Shown: one piece after another, positions 1 to 8,280 of the stretch
Layout: each line of letters begins with the position of its first letter
How positions within the stretch are numbered: the stretch's first letter is position 1
Source of the DNA: Sphingobacterium humi
GTDB taxonomy: Bacteria; Bacteroidota; Bacteroidia; Sphingobacteriales; Sphingobacteriaceae
Assembly (NCBI RefSeq): GCF_009768885.1
Contig: NZ_WSQA01000009.1
Location: 1-64,000 of the forward strand
DNA length: 64,000 bases
Reading direction: 5' to 3'
Notes under the pieces: generated by a model
What the model was told of the DNA's origin: nothing
Databases searched by the model: none
What the model saw: the letters and a program-made list of their open reading frames with translations, nothing else
Translations under genes and position numbers: made by a program

Positions 1-43
1 CCATCAGAAAAAAACAATGAAATCCAAAAACAAAAACAAAGAC

Positions 44-124
44 AACCCTATTTAGTATAAAAAATAAGGCGTAAACCTAATTTAGTAATCAGTTCGCTTT
101 TTGTAAACCTATTTCAGTATAAGA
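44..124. repeat. Three imperfect ACCTAwTTyAGTA repeats
   Basis: Three imperfect copies of roughly 16 bases begin at about 45, 75 and 107, each reading close to ACCTATTTAGTATAA. The spacing of 30 and 32 bases is near three helical turns. They lie about 210 bases upstream of the lipoprotein gene at 336. They could be a regulator-binding array or chance similarity in AT-rich DNA; I cannot tell which. Confidence 0.35.
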
Positions 125-150
125 CACTCATATCTCCTGTCTAACACACA

Positions 151-245
151 CCCCTTCCTCTCCCCTTTCTCACCCCTTTCTCACCCGTATCAATCCCCTT
201 TGCAAAGGGCTAGGATACGCTTGAGCAAAAGGCTAAAACCAACTC
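151..245. repeat. Pyrimidine-rich interspersed repeat, copy 1
   Basis: This stretch has a run of CCCCTTTCTCACC-like units followed by the core ACCCGTATCAATCCCCTTTG (183-202), and a shared AAGGCTAAA word 27 bases further on (229-237). The same core occurs at 27516-27535 on this strand and at 46441-46460 on the other strand. It holds no gene. The rest of 1-335 shows no coding potential that I can support. Confidence 0.7.
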
Positions 246-335
246 ACCTAAGCTCTTCTCCACTGCCATTTCTTCAGCAAACATTTTCCGGCTCGGCCTG
301 TTGTTTCTATATTGATTTAAAATAAAAACAGCAGT

Positions 336-920
336 ATGAAGTATATATTCTCCCTTCTTATGGGGATTTTACTATTGGCAGGATGTCAAAACAATCAGCA
401 GCAACAGCAGGATAACAGCGCAGATAGCAGTACTGATACCCTTTCGGCAGATTCCGTCGTTCTCAATCCAGCGCCGCTGGATACCATGCAATCTATCCGC
501 GATAATTACAACCGCATTCAGGCGATTCCAAGCTGGGGGAAAGTAGACTCGGTGGATTTCCCGGGGGAATCTACCGAAGGTGGCATTGTCTATTTTTACT
601 TTATGAATAATATCCTGGAGAAAATGGATATTAACTACTATGGCGAGGGTGGCTATACCAAGGTTCATTATTTCTTTAAAGATCAGCAGGTATCTTTTGT
701 TCATGAAGAACTATACCATTACAATGCACATATGTATATGCCGGAATTTGATTATTCAAAAACGAAAAAGGGGGAAGACTTCCGATTTTATTATGTTGAT
801 GGAAAATTTATCAAAGGGCTGCCTGAGCAGGCCGATCCCGACTGGCAGAAAGAAATGGCCGACCGCGCGCAGGTTATGCTAACGCAAAAAGATAAAGCCT
901 TAAAATTAAAAGGATTATAA
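336..920 (+). CDS. Small lipoprotein of unknown function
   Basis: This 194-residue protein starts with a lipoprotein signal (short basic start, hydrophobic stretch, lipobox ending LLLAGC with Cys17). A glutamine-rich and Ser/Asp-rich linker follows, typical of an anchored Bacteroidota lipoprotein. The mature part has many aromatic residues (YFYF, HYFF, FRFYY) but no family I recognise. It is probably attached to the outer membrane. It stands alone: purM follows after 87 bases with its own promoter-like box, and repeats lie upstream. The ATG at 336 places the signal peptide exactly at the N-terminus, which supports this start. Confidence 0.75.
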   Translation: MKYIFSLLMGILLLAGCQNNQQQQQDNSADSSTDTLSADSVVLNPAPLDTMQSIRDNYNRIQAIPSWGKVDSVDFPGESTEGGIVYFYFMNNILEKMDINYYGEGGYTKVHYFFKDQQVSFVHEELYHYNAHMYMPEFDYSKTKKGEDFRFYYVDGKFIKGLPEQADPDWQKEMADRAQVMLTQKDKALKLKGL

Positions 921-966
921 GATGAAACCCTCAATTTAGACAGCTGTTGATTTGGAGGTGAAAAAC

Positions 967-999
967 TTTCGCTATAATCGAGCGGTTTGCTTATTTTTG
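967..999 (+). promoter_or_regulatory. Bacteroidota-type promoter of purM
   Basis: A -7 box TATTTTTG at 992-999 matches TAnnTTTG, and a TTTC at 967-970 could be the -33 box (consensus TTTG), 21 bases upstream. The start codon at 1008 is only 8 bases after the box, so the mRNA leader would be very short or absent. Confidence 0.5.
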
Positions 1000-1007
1000 C
1001 AAGCAAG

Positions 1008-2186
1008 ATGTCAGATTTAAAATACAACCAACGAGGTGTATCCGCTGGAAAAGAGGATGTACACAACGCCATTAAAAACATTGATAAAGGCTTATTCCCG
1101 AAAGCTTTCTGTAAAATCATCCCGGATATTTTAGGCGCGGATGAAAACTGGTGCAACATTATGCATGCCGATGGGGCCGGAACGAAATCCTCCCTAGCAT
1201 ATGTTTACTGGAAAGAAACCGGCGATGCTTCGGTATGGCGCGGTATTGCGCAGGATGCCATTATCATGAATTTAGATGATTTACTTTGCGTTGGTGCAAT
1301 CGACAACATCTTATTATCGTCCACCATTGGACGTAATAAAAACGTAATCCCGGGCGAAGTTATCGCTGAAATTATCAACGGAACAGAAGACATCCTGAAG
1401 GAATTACGCGAATTAGGCATCGGCATCTATTCCACAGGTGGAGAAACCGCAGATGTGGGCGACTTAGTGCGCACCATCATTGTAGACAGTACGGTAACCT
1501 GTCGGATGAAACGCGAGGATGTGATTTCAAACCACCGTATTCAAGCTGGAAACGTGATTGTAGGCCTTGCCTCAAACGGCCAAGCAAGCTATGAAAAAGA
1601 ATACAACGGTGGTATGGGTTCCAATGGCTTAACATCGGCGCGCCATGATGTGTTCAGCAAATATATCGCGGAGAAATACCCGGAAAGCTTTGACCCTGCA
1701 GTTCCTTACGACTTGGTATTCGCTGGTGGAAAAGCCCTAACCGATAAAATTAAAGTAGAAACAGGTGAAGAAGTAACGGCAGGTAAATTGGTATTATCGG
1801 CAACACGCACTTATGCGCCTGTTATTAAACAAATATTAGACAAATACCGCAAGCAGATTGACGGTATGGTACATTGTTCAGGTGGGGCACAAACGAAAGT
1901 ATTGCACTTCGTAGATGATGTGCATGTGATTAAGGATAACTTATTCCCTGTTCCGCCGCTTTTTGAGTTGATTCAAAAAGAATCGAATACCGATTGGCAG
2001 GAAATGTACAAGGTGTTCAACATGGGCCATCGCATGGAATTATACGTTCCTGAAGCCATTGCTGCCGACATCATCCAGATTTCGGAATCCTTCGGTATTC
2101 CAGCGCAAATCATCGGACGCGTGGAAGCTGCAGATCGTAAGAAAGTGACCATTCGCTCTCCTTTCGGAGAATTTATTTACGAATAA
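1008..2186 (+). CDS. purM: Phosphoribosylformylglycinamidine cyclo-ligase
   Basis: PurM closes the imidazole ring in purine synthesis: ATP-dependent conversion of FGAM to aminoimidazole ribonucleotide, in the cytoplasm. The family start YNQRGVSAGKEDV, the ADGAGTKSSLAY segment, the STGGETADVGDL stretch and the CSGGAQTK region are all visible. The frame is open from 987, but I choose ATG 1008 (MSDLKYNQRG), because the 987 codon lies upstream of the TATTTTTG promoter box and its extra residues (LIFASK) do not fit the family. The result is 392 residues, longer than the about 345 of E. coli but in keeping with the longer Bacteroidota form. The rimB-like gene follows after 7 bases, so they are probably cotranscribed. 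Confidence 0.93.
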   Translation: MSDLKYNQRGVSAGKEDVHNAIKNIDKGLFPKAFCKIIPDILGADENWCNIMHADGAGTKSSLAYVYWKETGDASVWRGIAQDAIIMNLDDLLCVGAIDNILLSSTIGRNKNVIPGEVIAEIINGTEDILKELRELGIGIYSTGGETADVGDLVRTIIVDSTVTCRMKREDVISNHRIQAGNVIVGLASNGQASYEKEYNGGMGSNGLTSARHDVFSKYIAEKYPESFDPAVPYDLVFAGGKALTDKIKVETGEEVTAGKLVLSATRTYAPVIKQILDKYRKQIDGMVHCSGGAQTKVLHFVDDVHVIKDNLFPVPPLFELIQKESNTDWQEMYKVFNMGHRMELYVPEAIAADIIQISESFGIPAQIIGRVEAADRKKVTIRSPFGEFIYE

Positions 2187-2193
2187 ATTTGAG

Positions 2194-2625
2194 GTGGACG
2201 GCAAAAGAATTATAGGCAGAACAGAAGTCGTAGACCTTCCGGAGCTGGGACTATACGATATCGAAGCAAAAATTGATACCGGCGCAGAAACTTCTGTTTT
2301 GCACTGCGAACAGATGGAGGTGGTAAATAAAAAAGGACACCTCTATGTTATAGGTCACATCCGTCCGAATATGGACAGTGATAAAGTATTAAAATTAACC
2401 TTTCCCGTACATCGGGAAAGGACCATTAAAAGCTCCTTCGGACAGTCTGAAATTCGGTATATCTTCCTTACCAAGGTACGCATGTACAACGAGCTGTTCG
2501 ATATTAAGCTTTCCTTCCGCGACCGTACGGCCATGTCCTACCCAATGTTATTAGGGCGCAACTTTATTACCAGGAAGTTTTTAGTGGATGTTTCCAAGAA
2601 AAATTTAGCATCCAACATCATATAA
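2194..2625 (+). CDS. RimB-like retropepsin-type protease (RimK partner)
   Basis: This 143-residue protein belongs to the family annotated as ATP-dependent zinc protease or RimB, which has a retropepsin-like fold. The aspartic-protease-type motif DTGA is at residues 28-31 inside KIDTGAETSVLHC, and the hydrophobic MLLGRNF near the C-terminus is also typical. Family members cluster with RimK ATP-grasp ligases and are thought to cut the glutamate tails that RimK adds. Here rimK follows after 39 bases, which supports that role. The start is GTG at 2194, 7 bases after the purM stop; no in-frame ATG lies before the conserved region. No signal peptide, so it should be cytoplasmic. Confidence 0.82.
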   Translation: MDGKRIIGRTEVVDLPELGLYDIEAKIDTGAETSVLHCEQMEVVNKKGHLYVIGHIRPNMDSDKVLKLTFPVHRERTIKSSFGQSEIRYIFLTKVRMYNELFDIKLSFRDRTAMSYPMLLGRNFITRKFLVDVSKKNLASNII

Positions 2626-2664
2626 AACATAATTGCCCGTTTATCTGTTAAACAAGAAAACAAC

Positions 2665-3600
2665 GTGAAAATAGCCGTATTATCGACGAATAGATCGATT
2701 TATTCTACAAAAAGATTGGTGGAGGCCGCCATTGCTCGTGGACATGAATGTTCCGTGATGGACCATAGCAAATGCTATGTAGGCATTCAACAAGGGAAAC
2801 CTTCCATACATTATAAGGGTCAGGATATAGGTGAAATTGATGCCGTTATTCCGCGCATCGGCTCTTCAGTGACGTTCTATGGCTCGGCCATCGTACGCCA
2901 ATTTGAAGTGATGGGCGTTATCTCGGCCAACCCGAGTCAGGCCATCACCCGTTCGCGCGACAAACTGCGTTGCATGCAAATCCTGTCAGGTGCAGGCTTA
3001 GGCCTCCCTATTACCGGTTTTGCACGGACAACATCCGACGTAGACGACTTGATAAACATGGTGGGTGGTGCCCCGCTCGTGATTAAATTGCTGGAAGGAA
3101 CACAAGGGATCGGTGTGGTATTGGCAGAAACCAAAAAAGCAGCCTCCTCGGTAATCGAAGCGTTCTATGGCCTCGGCAATAACATCTTGATTCAAGAGTA
3201 TATTAAAGAAGCCAAAGGAACTGATATTCGTGCTTTTGTAGTAGATGGCAAAGTTGTTGGCGCCATGAAAAGAACCGCCAAAGAGGGCGAATTCCGCTCG
3301 AACCTTCACCGTGGCGGAACCGCCGAAGTTATTAAGCTTACCCGTAAAGAAAAAGAAACCGCTATTGCTGCTGCCCGCGCCATGGGACTAACCGTAGCCG
3401 GCGTAGATATGCTCCCTTCATCCAGAGGACCATTGATCCTGGAAGTAAACTCTTCTCCTGGACTAGAAGGCATCGAGCAAGCAACCGGAAAAGATATCGC
3501 CGCAGAAATTATTAAGTATCTGGAACGCCAGTATGAAGCAAAACAGCTGGCAAAACCTGCAACGACAAGAACGAAAATCAAGAAGCAGAGTAATTTGTAG
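2665..3600 (+). CDS. rimK: RimK-type ATP-grasp ligase (S6 glutamate ligase family)
   Basis: RimK adds glutamate residues to the C-terminus of ribosomal protein S6 in E. coli; relatives may use other substrates. This 311-residue protein has the family N-terminus ([21 protein letters not shown]), a central ATP-grasp fold with the lysine-containing [15 protein letters not shown] loop, [17 protein letters not shown], and the metal-binding [13 protein letters not shown] near residue 265. It starts at GTG 2665. The rimB-like gene precedes it. It ends with a basic tail ([11 protein letters not shown]). The repeat region starts about 40 bases after its stop. Confidence 0.9.
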   Translation: MKIAVLSTNRSIYSTKRLVEAAIARGHECSVMDHSKCYVGIQQGKPSIHYKGQDIGEIDAVIPRIGSSVTFYGSAIVRQFEVMGVISANPSQAITRSRDKLRCMQILSGAGLGLPITGFARTTSDVDDLINMVGGAPLVIKLLEGTQGIGVVLAETKKAASSVIEAFYGLGNNILIQEYIKEAKGTDIRAFVVDGKVVGAMKRTAKEGEFRSNLHRGGTAEVIKLTRKEKETAIAAARAMGLTVAGVDMLPSSRGPLILEVNSSPGLEGIEQATGKDIAAEIIKYLERQYEAKQLAKPATTRTKIKKQSNL

Positions 3601-3638
3601 GTCAAATAGCGTGGGACTTTGTTTTACGCTTTGGCGCG

Positions 3639-3718
3639 TGCTGTCGTCGTTTTGTTATCGTGCTGTCATCGTTTTGTTATCGTGCTGTCATCGTTTTGTT
3701 ATCGTGCTGTCATCGTGA
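3639..3718. repeat. 22-nt tandem repeat, 3.5 copies
   Basis: The unit TGCTGTCATCGTTTTGTTAT plus CG is repeated at 3639, 3661, 3683 and partly at 3705, with a single G/A change in the first copy. It begins 38 bases after the rimK stop. The word GTGCTGTCATC also builds the 11-nt repeats near 23431, so the two loci are related. Small open frames here are artefacts of the repeat. Confidence 0.85.
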
Positions 3719-3797
3719 GGGAGTAAAATGTTTGCAAAATTTATAGGAAGGTGATGACATGAAGTGGCATGACTTGTTAAACTTTGCTAGCAAACTA

Positions 3798-3861
3798 CGG
3801 CACGCTTTGTTTATCGTTGCGGCACGCTTTGTTTATCGTTGCGGCAAGTATTGTCATCGTG
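3798..3861. repeat. Second 22-nt tandem repeat array
   Basis: The unit CGGCACGCTTTGTTTATCGT plus TG occurs at 3798-3819 and 3820-3841, with a degenerate third copy running into the inverted repeat that starts at 3852. The period equals that of the array at 3639, and the sequence is a diverged relative of it. Confidence 0.75.
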
Positions 3862-4026
3862 AGCGGAGTCGAACGACTGGTACGTCAGTACAAACCACTT
3901 GTAACTAACTCTCCAATAGCATCTTATAACATCAATGACATGCTTTCACAAAACGTTATTAATTAGTGCGTTAGATATTATTGATTGCACTGACGTACCA
4001 ATCGTTCGACTCCGCTCACGATGACA
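3852..4026. repeat. Inverted repeat pair, 38-nt arms
   Basis: Arms 3852-3889 and 3989-4026 are reverse complements with one mismatch. Each contains GAGCGGAGTCGAACGACTGG and the word TACGTCA (or the complement). A 99-base AT-rich spacer separates them. The same arm sequence recurs at 23453-23505, 23583-23635 and in altered form at 27326-27384. In RNA it would form a very stable hairpin between the ends of the convergent genes rimK and the DUF3857 gene, so it could stop or stabilise transcripts from both sides. The rest of 3601-4086 holds nothing else I can name. Confidence 0.85.
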
Positions 4027-4086
4027 GCGCGGGCCAAAACGATGACAGAAAGATGTCAGCACGAACTTGAAAGTTAATCTCCCCCC

Positions 4087-6681
4087 CTACTGTCCTTCCT
4101 CCTCCACAATTTCCTCCATTACTTCCGCTTGATACCTATACCGAAAAGGAACAACAAAAGTGCCCTTCACGCGTTTCGAAGTATACAAGTAATAACATAT
4201 TCCGCCATAAACAACCAATAGCACAATCATACGTTGCACAAAAAAGCGTTGGAGATCACTGCCTTCCTGCACATAAAGTGTTAATATATAATCAATTACC
4301 ACAAAGACAAAAGCGAATACAATAACAGTTAACAACGTTTGCGGGAAGAGGTCTCTTTTCTGTAATAACAACACAAAGGAGTATATCAGGCCAGCCCATA
4401 TCAGGGTAGAGCATAGCAGCTCGAAACCAAGCAACAAATAATAGGTATTTCTGGTGCTTCCTTGTAGATAAGATATTGCATGCCAAGTATCTGCTAATAA
4501 ATAGGAGGAAAAGCTTACAAAATTGGCGCCGAAGGCAACGATGAGCCATATAAGGACAACAGGCAGTACAAATAAAAGACCACCTAAATCCTTATGAACA
4601 GGCTCTTCGCCGGGGGTAATAATAGCGGAAGGACTGCGCCAATGATAGAACTTTTTAAGGACAAAGAATGCCAAGGCAAGGGTCATCAATACAGCGATAA
4701 CCGCTATCCATTGCAGTTGAAAAGGATTTTTTCCCATCGCCAAGTTGCCATCTTTGTCTACAAAAATGGCCATACTAAGGAAATCATCGCGCTTTGCAAA
4801 ATCATCCCGAAACTGTGGGATGTTTTCTGAAGGGATGAAACTATTGTGGGTTCCAAATTTATAGGTGATTCTCAAGGAATCCTTACTATTGCGCATCACC
4901 CATCCAAATCGATAATCCGGACGATCAACAAACATCGTTTCATAGATATTTTTCGCGTTTTTCTTGTTCGGGTTAATCAGTACTAGCTCATAAGTTAGAT
5001 CAATGGGATACCTCAAATAAACGGGTGAAACCTGCGTTGCGGATACGTTGGGCAAGTACTCGGAAATACCGTTAGCTACGAAAGGAATGAAGCGCTTGCC
5101 GGTATTTTCATCCAACTGGCTTAATTTTCTGATTTTATAGCTTTCATAGACCACAAACTTGTTGTTCTTGAGGTCATCTTCATAGCGTAAATTGCCATTG
5201 GAGGTTACTTCCCCATAAACTCGTTTATAATAATCGAAATAGTTTTTTTTAATTTGGTTCTTCGCTGTTTGTTTAATGGAATTCCGAATCACATCTGCAT
5301 CACCACCCCAATAGCTGGTCTTTACGGTTAAGGTAGCTTCATCATTCGCTTCTAACTGCAAGGTTTCTAAGATCTCGGTGCGGCAGTTTTGCGGACGTTC
5401 TGAACGGGTTAAGTAGGCATTCGGCTTAATACGCAGGATATCGCCGTAATAGGGCGTGTACCGTGCCATCCCCTGCCCCCCTTGATTACTGAGGGTGGGG
5501 TCAATATCCATAGTGCCATCCGGTGTTTCTACAGAAACAATCATATGGTTAAAGGTAAAAGGACTGGCTAAGCGCTGTTCATTGATGATACTGCCATTGC
5601 TATTGACCAAGACTAAACACACTGGAATACCTTTGTTAGCCAACATAGTTGCCAGTAATACCGATTTATCTTTACAATCGCCATACCGTTGCGCCAGTAC
5701 TTTCTCGGGCTTATTGGCCCGATGGGAATACTCGCCGGTTTCTATTCCCATATAGCGGATATCATTCTGCACAAAATTAGTCGCCAGATCAAGGTAGCGC
5801 GTCGGCACGTGTTCGGCTTGCTCCCATAGCTTTTCAACCAGCGCGGCTAAGGGGGATCCGGGGGCAATATCATCGATCGGGTTGACCGCATGCGCCCAAT
5901 GAGCAACCATGGTCCAATTTTTAAATTCAGAACATTCCACCCATTGTGCAGCGATGTACCAAGCAGGTTCCGACATTTCATAGTCGACCGTTGTGGTACT
6001 TGCCATTTCCCAATAATAATTCTTATAATTATCTATCTTCTCGGCCTTGACCAGAGGAGCATGGTTATGCGACATAAACTTCAGCTTCCGATTGGAAGGC
6101 ACCTGGTAGTTCACATGGATTAACCCAATCGGTTCCGAGCCTTGCAAGGAAAAGGAATCGGCAAATCCACCGCCGAAGACGGGATTAAAGCCTTGCAGGG
6201 AGTAAGAGACTTCCAGCTTATCGCCATTCCTAAGGTCGTCGATAACCAAATATGCTGATTTTGAACCATTGTAGATATAGCGGGAAAGTTCTGTTTCAAC
6301 GGCCAGAACTTTCAGATTCGACATCTTTAATTTATCGATCACCTTACCATCGCGAAGGATATTAACCTGGTGAAAAACCAACTGCTGATAGGAAGGGTCG
6401 AAAAGAACCGATACCTGCCCGGCGCCTTCAACTCCGGCTTGATCAAAAATATGTTTAATGGTTTTATTGTATTCGGTTTGTGTGCCTAAGTTCACTTGAT
6501 ACTCGATGAGCTCAAAATAATAACCATCGGATATATCATCCAGATTTGGCGTTACAGGTTTTCCGGTTAAGGGACGGAGCCAGTTGGGTGTAGGGCCTTT
6601 ACTTATTTTTTCTTGCGCAGAAACAGGAAGAAGGAGGAGTAGGCAGAGCATACCCCAGAGCATGGAAGCGATTAATTTCAT
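4087..6681 (-). CDS. DUF3857 / transglutaminase-like exported membrane protein
   Basis: This 864-residue protein has a cleavable signal peptide (ends near VSAQ, residue 22), an N-terminal DUF3857-type beta domain, and a transglutaminase-like core with YGDCKDKS (nucleophile Cys), FNHMIV (His) and DIDPT (Asp), so the triad is intact. A DUF3858-like beta domain follows. About six C-terminal hydrophobic segments start near residue 690 (WIAVIAVLMTLALAFF, LLFVLPVVLIWLIVAFG and others) and somewhat resemble DUF2569 proteins. The family is common in Bacteroidota and its substrate is unknown. The gene is separated from the upstream operon by a terminator and probably has its own promoter. Confidence 0.8.
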   Translation of the reverse strand: MKLIASMLWGMLCLLLLLPVSAQEKISKGPTPNWLRPLTGKPVTPNLDDISDGYYFELIEYQVNLGTQTEYNKTIKHIFDQAGVEGAGQVSVLFDPSYQQLVFHQVNILRDGKVIDKLKMSNLKVLAVETELSRYIYNGSKSAYLVIDDLRNGDKLEVSYSLQGFNPVFGGGFADSFSLQGSEPIGLIHVNYQVPSNRKLKFMSHNHAPLVKAEKIDNYKNYYWEMASTTTVDYEMSEPAWYIAAQWVECSEFKNWTMVAHWAHAVNPIDDIAPGSPLAALVEKLWEQAEHVPTRYLDLATNFVQNDIRYMGIETGEYSHRANKPEKVLAQRYGDCKDKSVLLATMLANKGIPVCLVLVNSNGSIINEQRLASPFTFNHMIVSVETPDGTMDIDPTLSNQGGQGMARYTPYYGDILRIKPNAYLTRSERPQNCRTEILETLQLEANDEATLTVKTSYWGGDADVIRNSIKQTAKNQIKKNYFDYYKRVYGEVTSNGNLRYEDDLKNNKFVVYESYKIRKLSQLDENTGKRFIPFVANGISEYLPNVSATQVSPVYLRYPIDLTYELVLINPNKKNAKNIYETMFVDRPDYRFGWVMRNSKDSLRITYKFGTHNSFIPSENIPQFRDDFAKRDDFLSMAIFVDKDGNLAMGKNPFQLQWIAVIAVLMTLALAFFVLKKFYHWRSPSAIITPGEEPVHKDLGGLLFVLPVVLIWLIVAFGANFVSFSSYLLADTWHAISYLQGSTRNTYYLLLGFELLCSTLIWAGLIYSFVLLLQKRDLFPQTLLTVIVFAFVFVVIDYILTLYVQEGSDLQRFFVQRMIVLLVVYGGICYYLYTSKRVKGTFVVPFRYRYQAEVMEEIVEEEGQ

Positions 6682-6744
6682 TGGTTAAAAATTTCACACG
6701 AATATAACCATTATTGCTGCAATTAAACGATACCGCTTACAAAT

Positions 6745-6772
6745 AAAAAATGCCGTATTATACGGCATTTTT
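6745..6772 (-). terminator. Terminator of the kinase/GDPD operon
   Basis: A perfect hairpin TGCCGTA-TTA-TACGGCA is flanked by A-runs and T-runs, so it can work on both strands. It lies 24 bases past the stop of the glycerophosphodiesterase gene and marks the end of the six-gene operon. Confidence 0.85.
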
Positions 6773-6795
6773 AATCTAAACATTCATTTTATTTC

Positions 6796-7662
6796 TTATT
6801 GAATCGCTTGACTCACTTCAATAGGCAAGTCGGATTCTAATATGGAAGCACCATCTGCAAAAACTGCCCTAAACTTTTCTGCCCGTGCTTCTTTTGTAAG
6901 AAGTTTATCGTAGGTAGGCGCGCTGGAAATCATACACATCACCCCCTTTTCATGGAAGAATTTGTACATGGCTTGGTTAGCCGCTTTGATCTCCGGGCCG
7001 ATATACACAATCATGCGGTTATAAGGCAAGCCAGACTCCATAAACTTGGTTAAATCTTCTTGCGTTTTAATATGCATAGAGAGGTATTGCTGCGGATTTT
7101 GCGCGAGGTAAAAACGGGCTTGTTCCACGTTATGCACCGTCACCCATACCCAAGCATAGGCATTATGCTTACGGATAATGGCCGCCGTCATCTCCATCGG
7201 TAAATCCTTTTTATCTAGGTTAAGAATGGTTTTGCCTTTCGCCCATTTAATCATCTCGTCCAGGGTATTGATGCGATAGTTGGTCTCCTGCCCTTGCTTA
7301 TCCTTTAAGCGTAATTTTTTCAATTCCTTCCAGGTATAGTCAATCACTTTCCCTTTTCCCGTGGTTGTTCTTTCCAAGGTCGCGTCATGCACCATCACCG
7401 GGATGCTGTCTTTGCTTAAACGGGGGTCGATTTCAAAAATAGCCGGACTATGTTTTAAGACTTCCTTCATCGCCGGGATGGAATTTTCAGGCAAATGCTG
7501 CTCGATGGTTCCGCGGTGTCCGCTGATAATTTTCTTTTCCGGTGCATACTGAAAATAAGCATACATCTCCTCCACGGTTTTAAAGTTGAGGCTATGCAGT
7601 TTTTGAGCAGCAAGTGGATAAGTTAAGAAGAGCATCGCTCCGACAAATAAGATCTTTTTCAT
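6796..7662 (-). CDS. Exported glycerophosphodiester phosphodiesterase family protein
   Basis: GDPD enzymes hydrolyse glycerophosphodiesters to an alcohol and glycerol 3-phosphate. This 288-residue protein has a signal peptide (about residues 1-19) and the family residues His49-Arg50 (GHRG), Glu59-Asn60, Glu77 and Asp79 (FEIDPRL) and His92 (VHDATLERTT), so it should be active and periplasmic. It is the last gene of the operon that starts at 13445, 21 bases after the phosphatase gene. Its presence with sugar kinases and a polyol-type permease suggests that the locus feeds on a phosphodiester, but that is inference. Confidence 0.88.
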   Translation of the reverse strand: MKKILFVGAMLFLTYPLAAQKLHSLNFKTVEEMYAYFQYAPEKKIISGHRGTIEQHLPENSIPAMKEVLKHSPAIFEIDPRLSKDSIPVMVHDATLERTTTGKGKVIDYTWKELKKLRLKDKQGQETNYRINTLDEMIKWAKGKTILNLDKKDLPMEMTAAIIRKHNAYAWVWVTVHNVEQARFYLAQNPQQYLSMHIKTQEDLTKFMESGLPYNRMIVYIGPEIKAANQAMYKFFHEKGVMCMISSAPTYDKLLTKEARAEKFRAVFADGASILESDLPIEVSQAIQ

Positions 7663-7683
7663 AGGATAATTTGAATGGTAAAA

Positions 7684-8280
7684 TTAGGCATTTAGCTTTA
7701 ACAAATTAAAACCTTTATGTTTATCTAATGTAATCAAGGTGAGGGCGGAATTCTCTTGCACCAACTTACGGTAATTTTTCAACGGCATGCCCAATTGCTG
7801 CGACATAAATAATCGGTTGACACCATTATGGCCAACCACTAAAATGGTCTGTCCATCGTATCGATCCAATAATTCCTGGTAAAAGCTATTCAGGCGCTCG
7901 GTCACTTGCTTAGCAGTTTCGCCCGTGCGACCGGCAGCATGGCTTTCCGGATCGGATAGCCAATTGTCCCACGATTCAGGATCGGCAGCAATAAAGTCTT
8001 CCGAACGCTGTCCTTCCCAGTTTCCAAAATCAACTTCAATTAAGCGCTCGTCGGTTTGTACGCGTGCAGCATCACCAGAGGCGATAGCTGCTGTATTTTT
8101 CGCGCGTTGCAGCGGGGAAGAAAATACCTGATCGAATTGGAAGTCCTGTAGCAATGTGTTCATGCGGTTTGCCTGTTGGATTCCTTTTTCAGTTAGGGGA
8201 ATATCAGTACGACCACAGTAACGGTTTCCATCGGCATTAAATGCCGTTTCACCATGGCGTAATAAACAGATCGTAATCAT
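7684..8280 (-). CDS. Histidine phosphatase (phosphoglycerate-mutase superfamily)
   Basis: This 198-residue cytoplasmic protein carries the RHG motif with the phosphate-accepting His9 (LLRHGETAFNADGNRYCG), the family TDIPLTEKG loop, a Glu in RLIEVDFGNWEG and the second His in VVGHNG. Short members like this are usually phosphatases (alpha-ribazole phosphatase or sugar-phosphate phosphatases) rather than mutases. It abuts the FGGY kinase gene with no spacer, so it is translated from the same mRNA and may act on a phosphorylated intermediate. Substrate unknown. Confidence 0.85.
   Translation of the reverse strand: MITICLLRHGETAFNADGNRYCGRTDIPLTEKGIQQANRMNTLLQDFQFDQVFSSPLQRAKNTAAIASGDAARVQTDERLIEVDFGNWEGQRSEDFIAADPESWDNWLSDPESHAAGRTGETAKQVTERLNSFYQELLDRYDGQTILVVGHNGVNRLFMSQQLGMPLKNYRKLVQENSALTLITLDKHKGFNLLKLNA

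Noticed and set aside
3533..3966. Two 60-codon frames across the repeats
   Set aside because: They consist of translated tandem repeats with no other support.
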